From: Thiohalocapsa sp964524185
Lineage (GTDB): Bacteria; Pseudomonadota; Gammaproteobacteria; Chromatiales; Chromatiaceae
Assembly (NCBI GenBank): GCA_964524185.1
Contig: CAZGCI010000155.1
Span: 1 to 5,083 of the forward strand
Length of the DNA stretch: 5,083 bases
Direction: 5' to 3'
A program made the position numbers and the translations under genes. The notes beneath the pieces are model-generated. The model had not been told where the DNA came from and did no database searches. It saw only the letters and a list, made by a program, of their open reading frames with translations. This document shows, piece by piece, positions 4,956 to 5,083 of the stretch. How positions within the stretch are numbered: position 1 is the stretch's first letter; each line of letters begins with the position of its first letter.

Positions 4956-5083
4956 CACGGGTGAGGCGAATCCACTGCGTGTATATCCGCGAGATGTCGA
5001 ACCGGTAGCTTCCATTCGCGGCACGGCTCTAGCCCGCAAATCTCACCAGCGGATTGAAAAAGGGTGGCTCTCTCTGGCATAAG
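4956..5083. other. Non-coding right edge after the channel gene
   Basis: I see no gene here. CCGCGA (4987-4992) could pair with TCGCGG (5016-5021) across a 23-base loop, which is weak. No T-tailed hairpin follows the channel gene. A gene or mobile-element end could begin beyond the window. Confidence 0.4.

Noticed and set aside
4122..5039. Long minus-strand open frame (305 codons) opposite the channel gene
   Set aside because: It lies almost wholly antisense to the well-supported MscS gene, its composition is Arg/His/Gln-rich, and no domain is recognisable. Long antisense frames are common in GC-rich genes.
5030..5083. Possible mobile-element end at the right edge
   Set aside because: I could not recognise a terminal inverted repeat, target duplication or transposase start, and the window ends too soon to tell.

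Overview
The window is high-GC bacterial chromosome. A PhoQ-type sensor kinase, short secreted proteins with curlin-type repeats and a small MscS channel suggest a gammaproteobacterium. A Chromatiales-like (purple or other sulfur bacterium) host is my guess from general resemblance and nothing in the window proves it. Every gene I can support is on the + strand.

Layout. (1) 1-768: the C-terminal 255 codons of a PhoQ-like histidine kinase, cut by the window edge. (2) 769-1190: about 420 bases without a credible gene. It holds several short hairpins, then three 11-bp-phased hexamers typical of OmpR/PhoB/PhoP-class binding sites, a possible -10 box, and a stable hairpin where the transcript would start. 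(3) 1191-2792: four small genes, each with a signal peptide. The first three encode mature proteins of about 75-81 residues. Their cores are 11-residue units of the form Q-x-G-x-x-N-x-N-x-T-x, the spacing of the curlin (CsgA/CsgB) amyloid strand. The fourth is S/T/G-rich and looks like a decayed or diverged relative. (4) 2929-4955: a pair made of an unrecognised ATPase-like protein with a C-terminal winged-helix-like region, followed 11 bases later by a three-helix MscS channel. (5) 4956-5083: no gene seen.

How it may work together (inference). The four-gene block looks like an operon for miniature curlin-like extracellular fibre or matrix subunits. Genes 1 and 3 are clear duplicates in identical register. 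Gene 2 has the same repeat but adds cysteines. The block lies just downstream of a PhoQ-like gene, and its leader carries a response-regulator-like direct repeat, so control by an OmpR-family regulator is plausible. The secretion partners CsgG, CsgE and CsgF are not in the window. The ATPase-like gene and the channel form a separate unit. The most novel material is the mini-curlin cluster, followed by the lysine-less P-loop-like protein paired with MscS.
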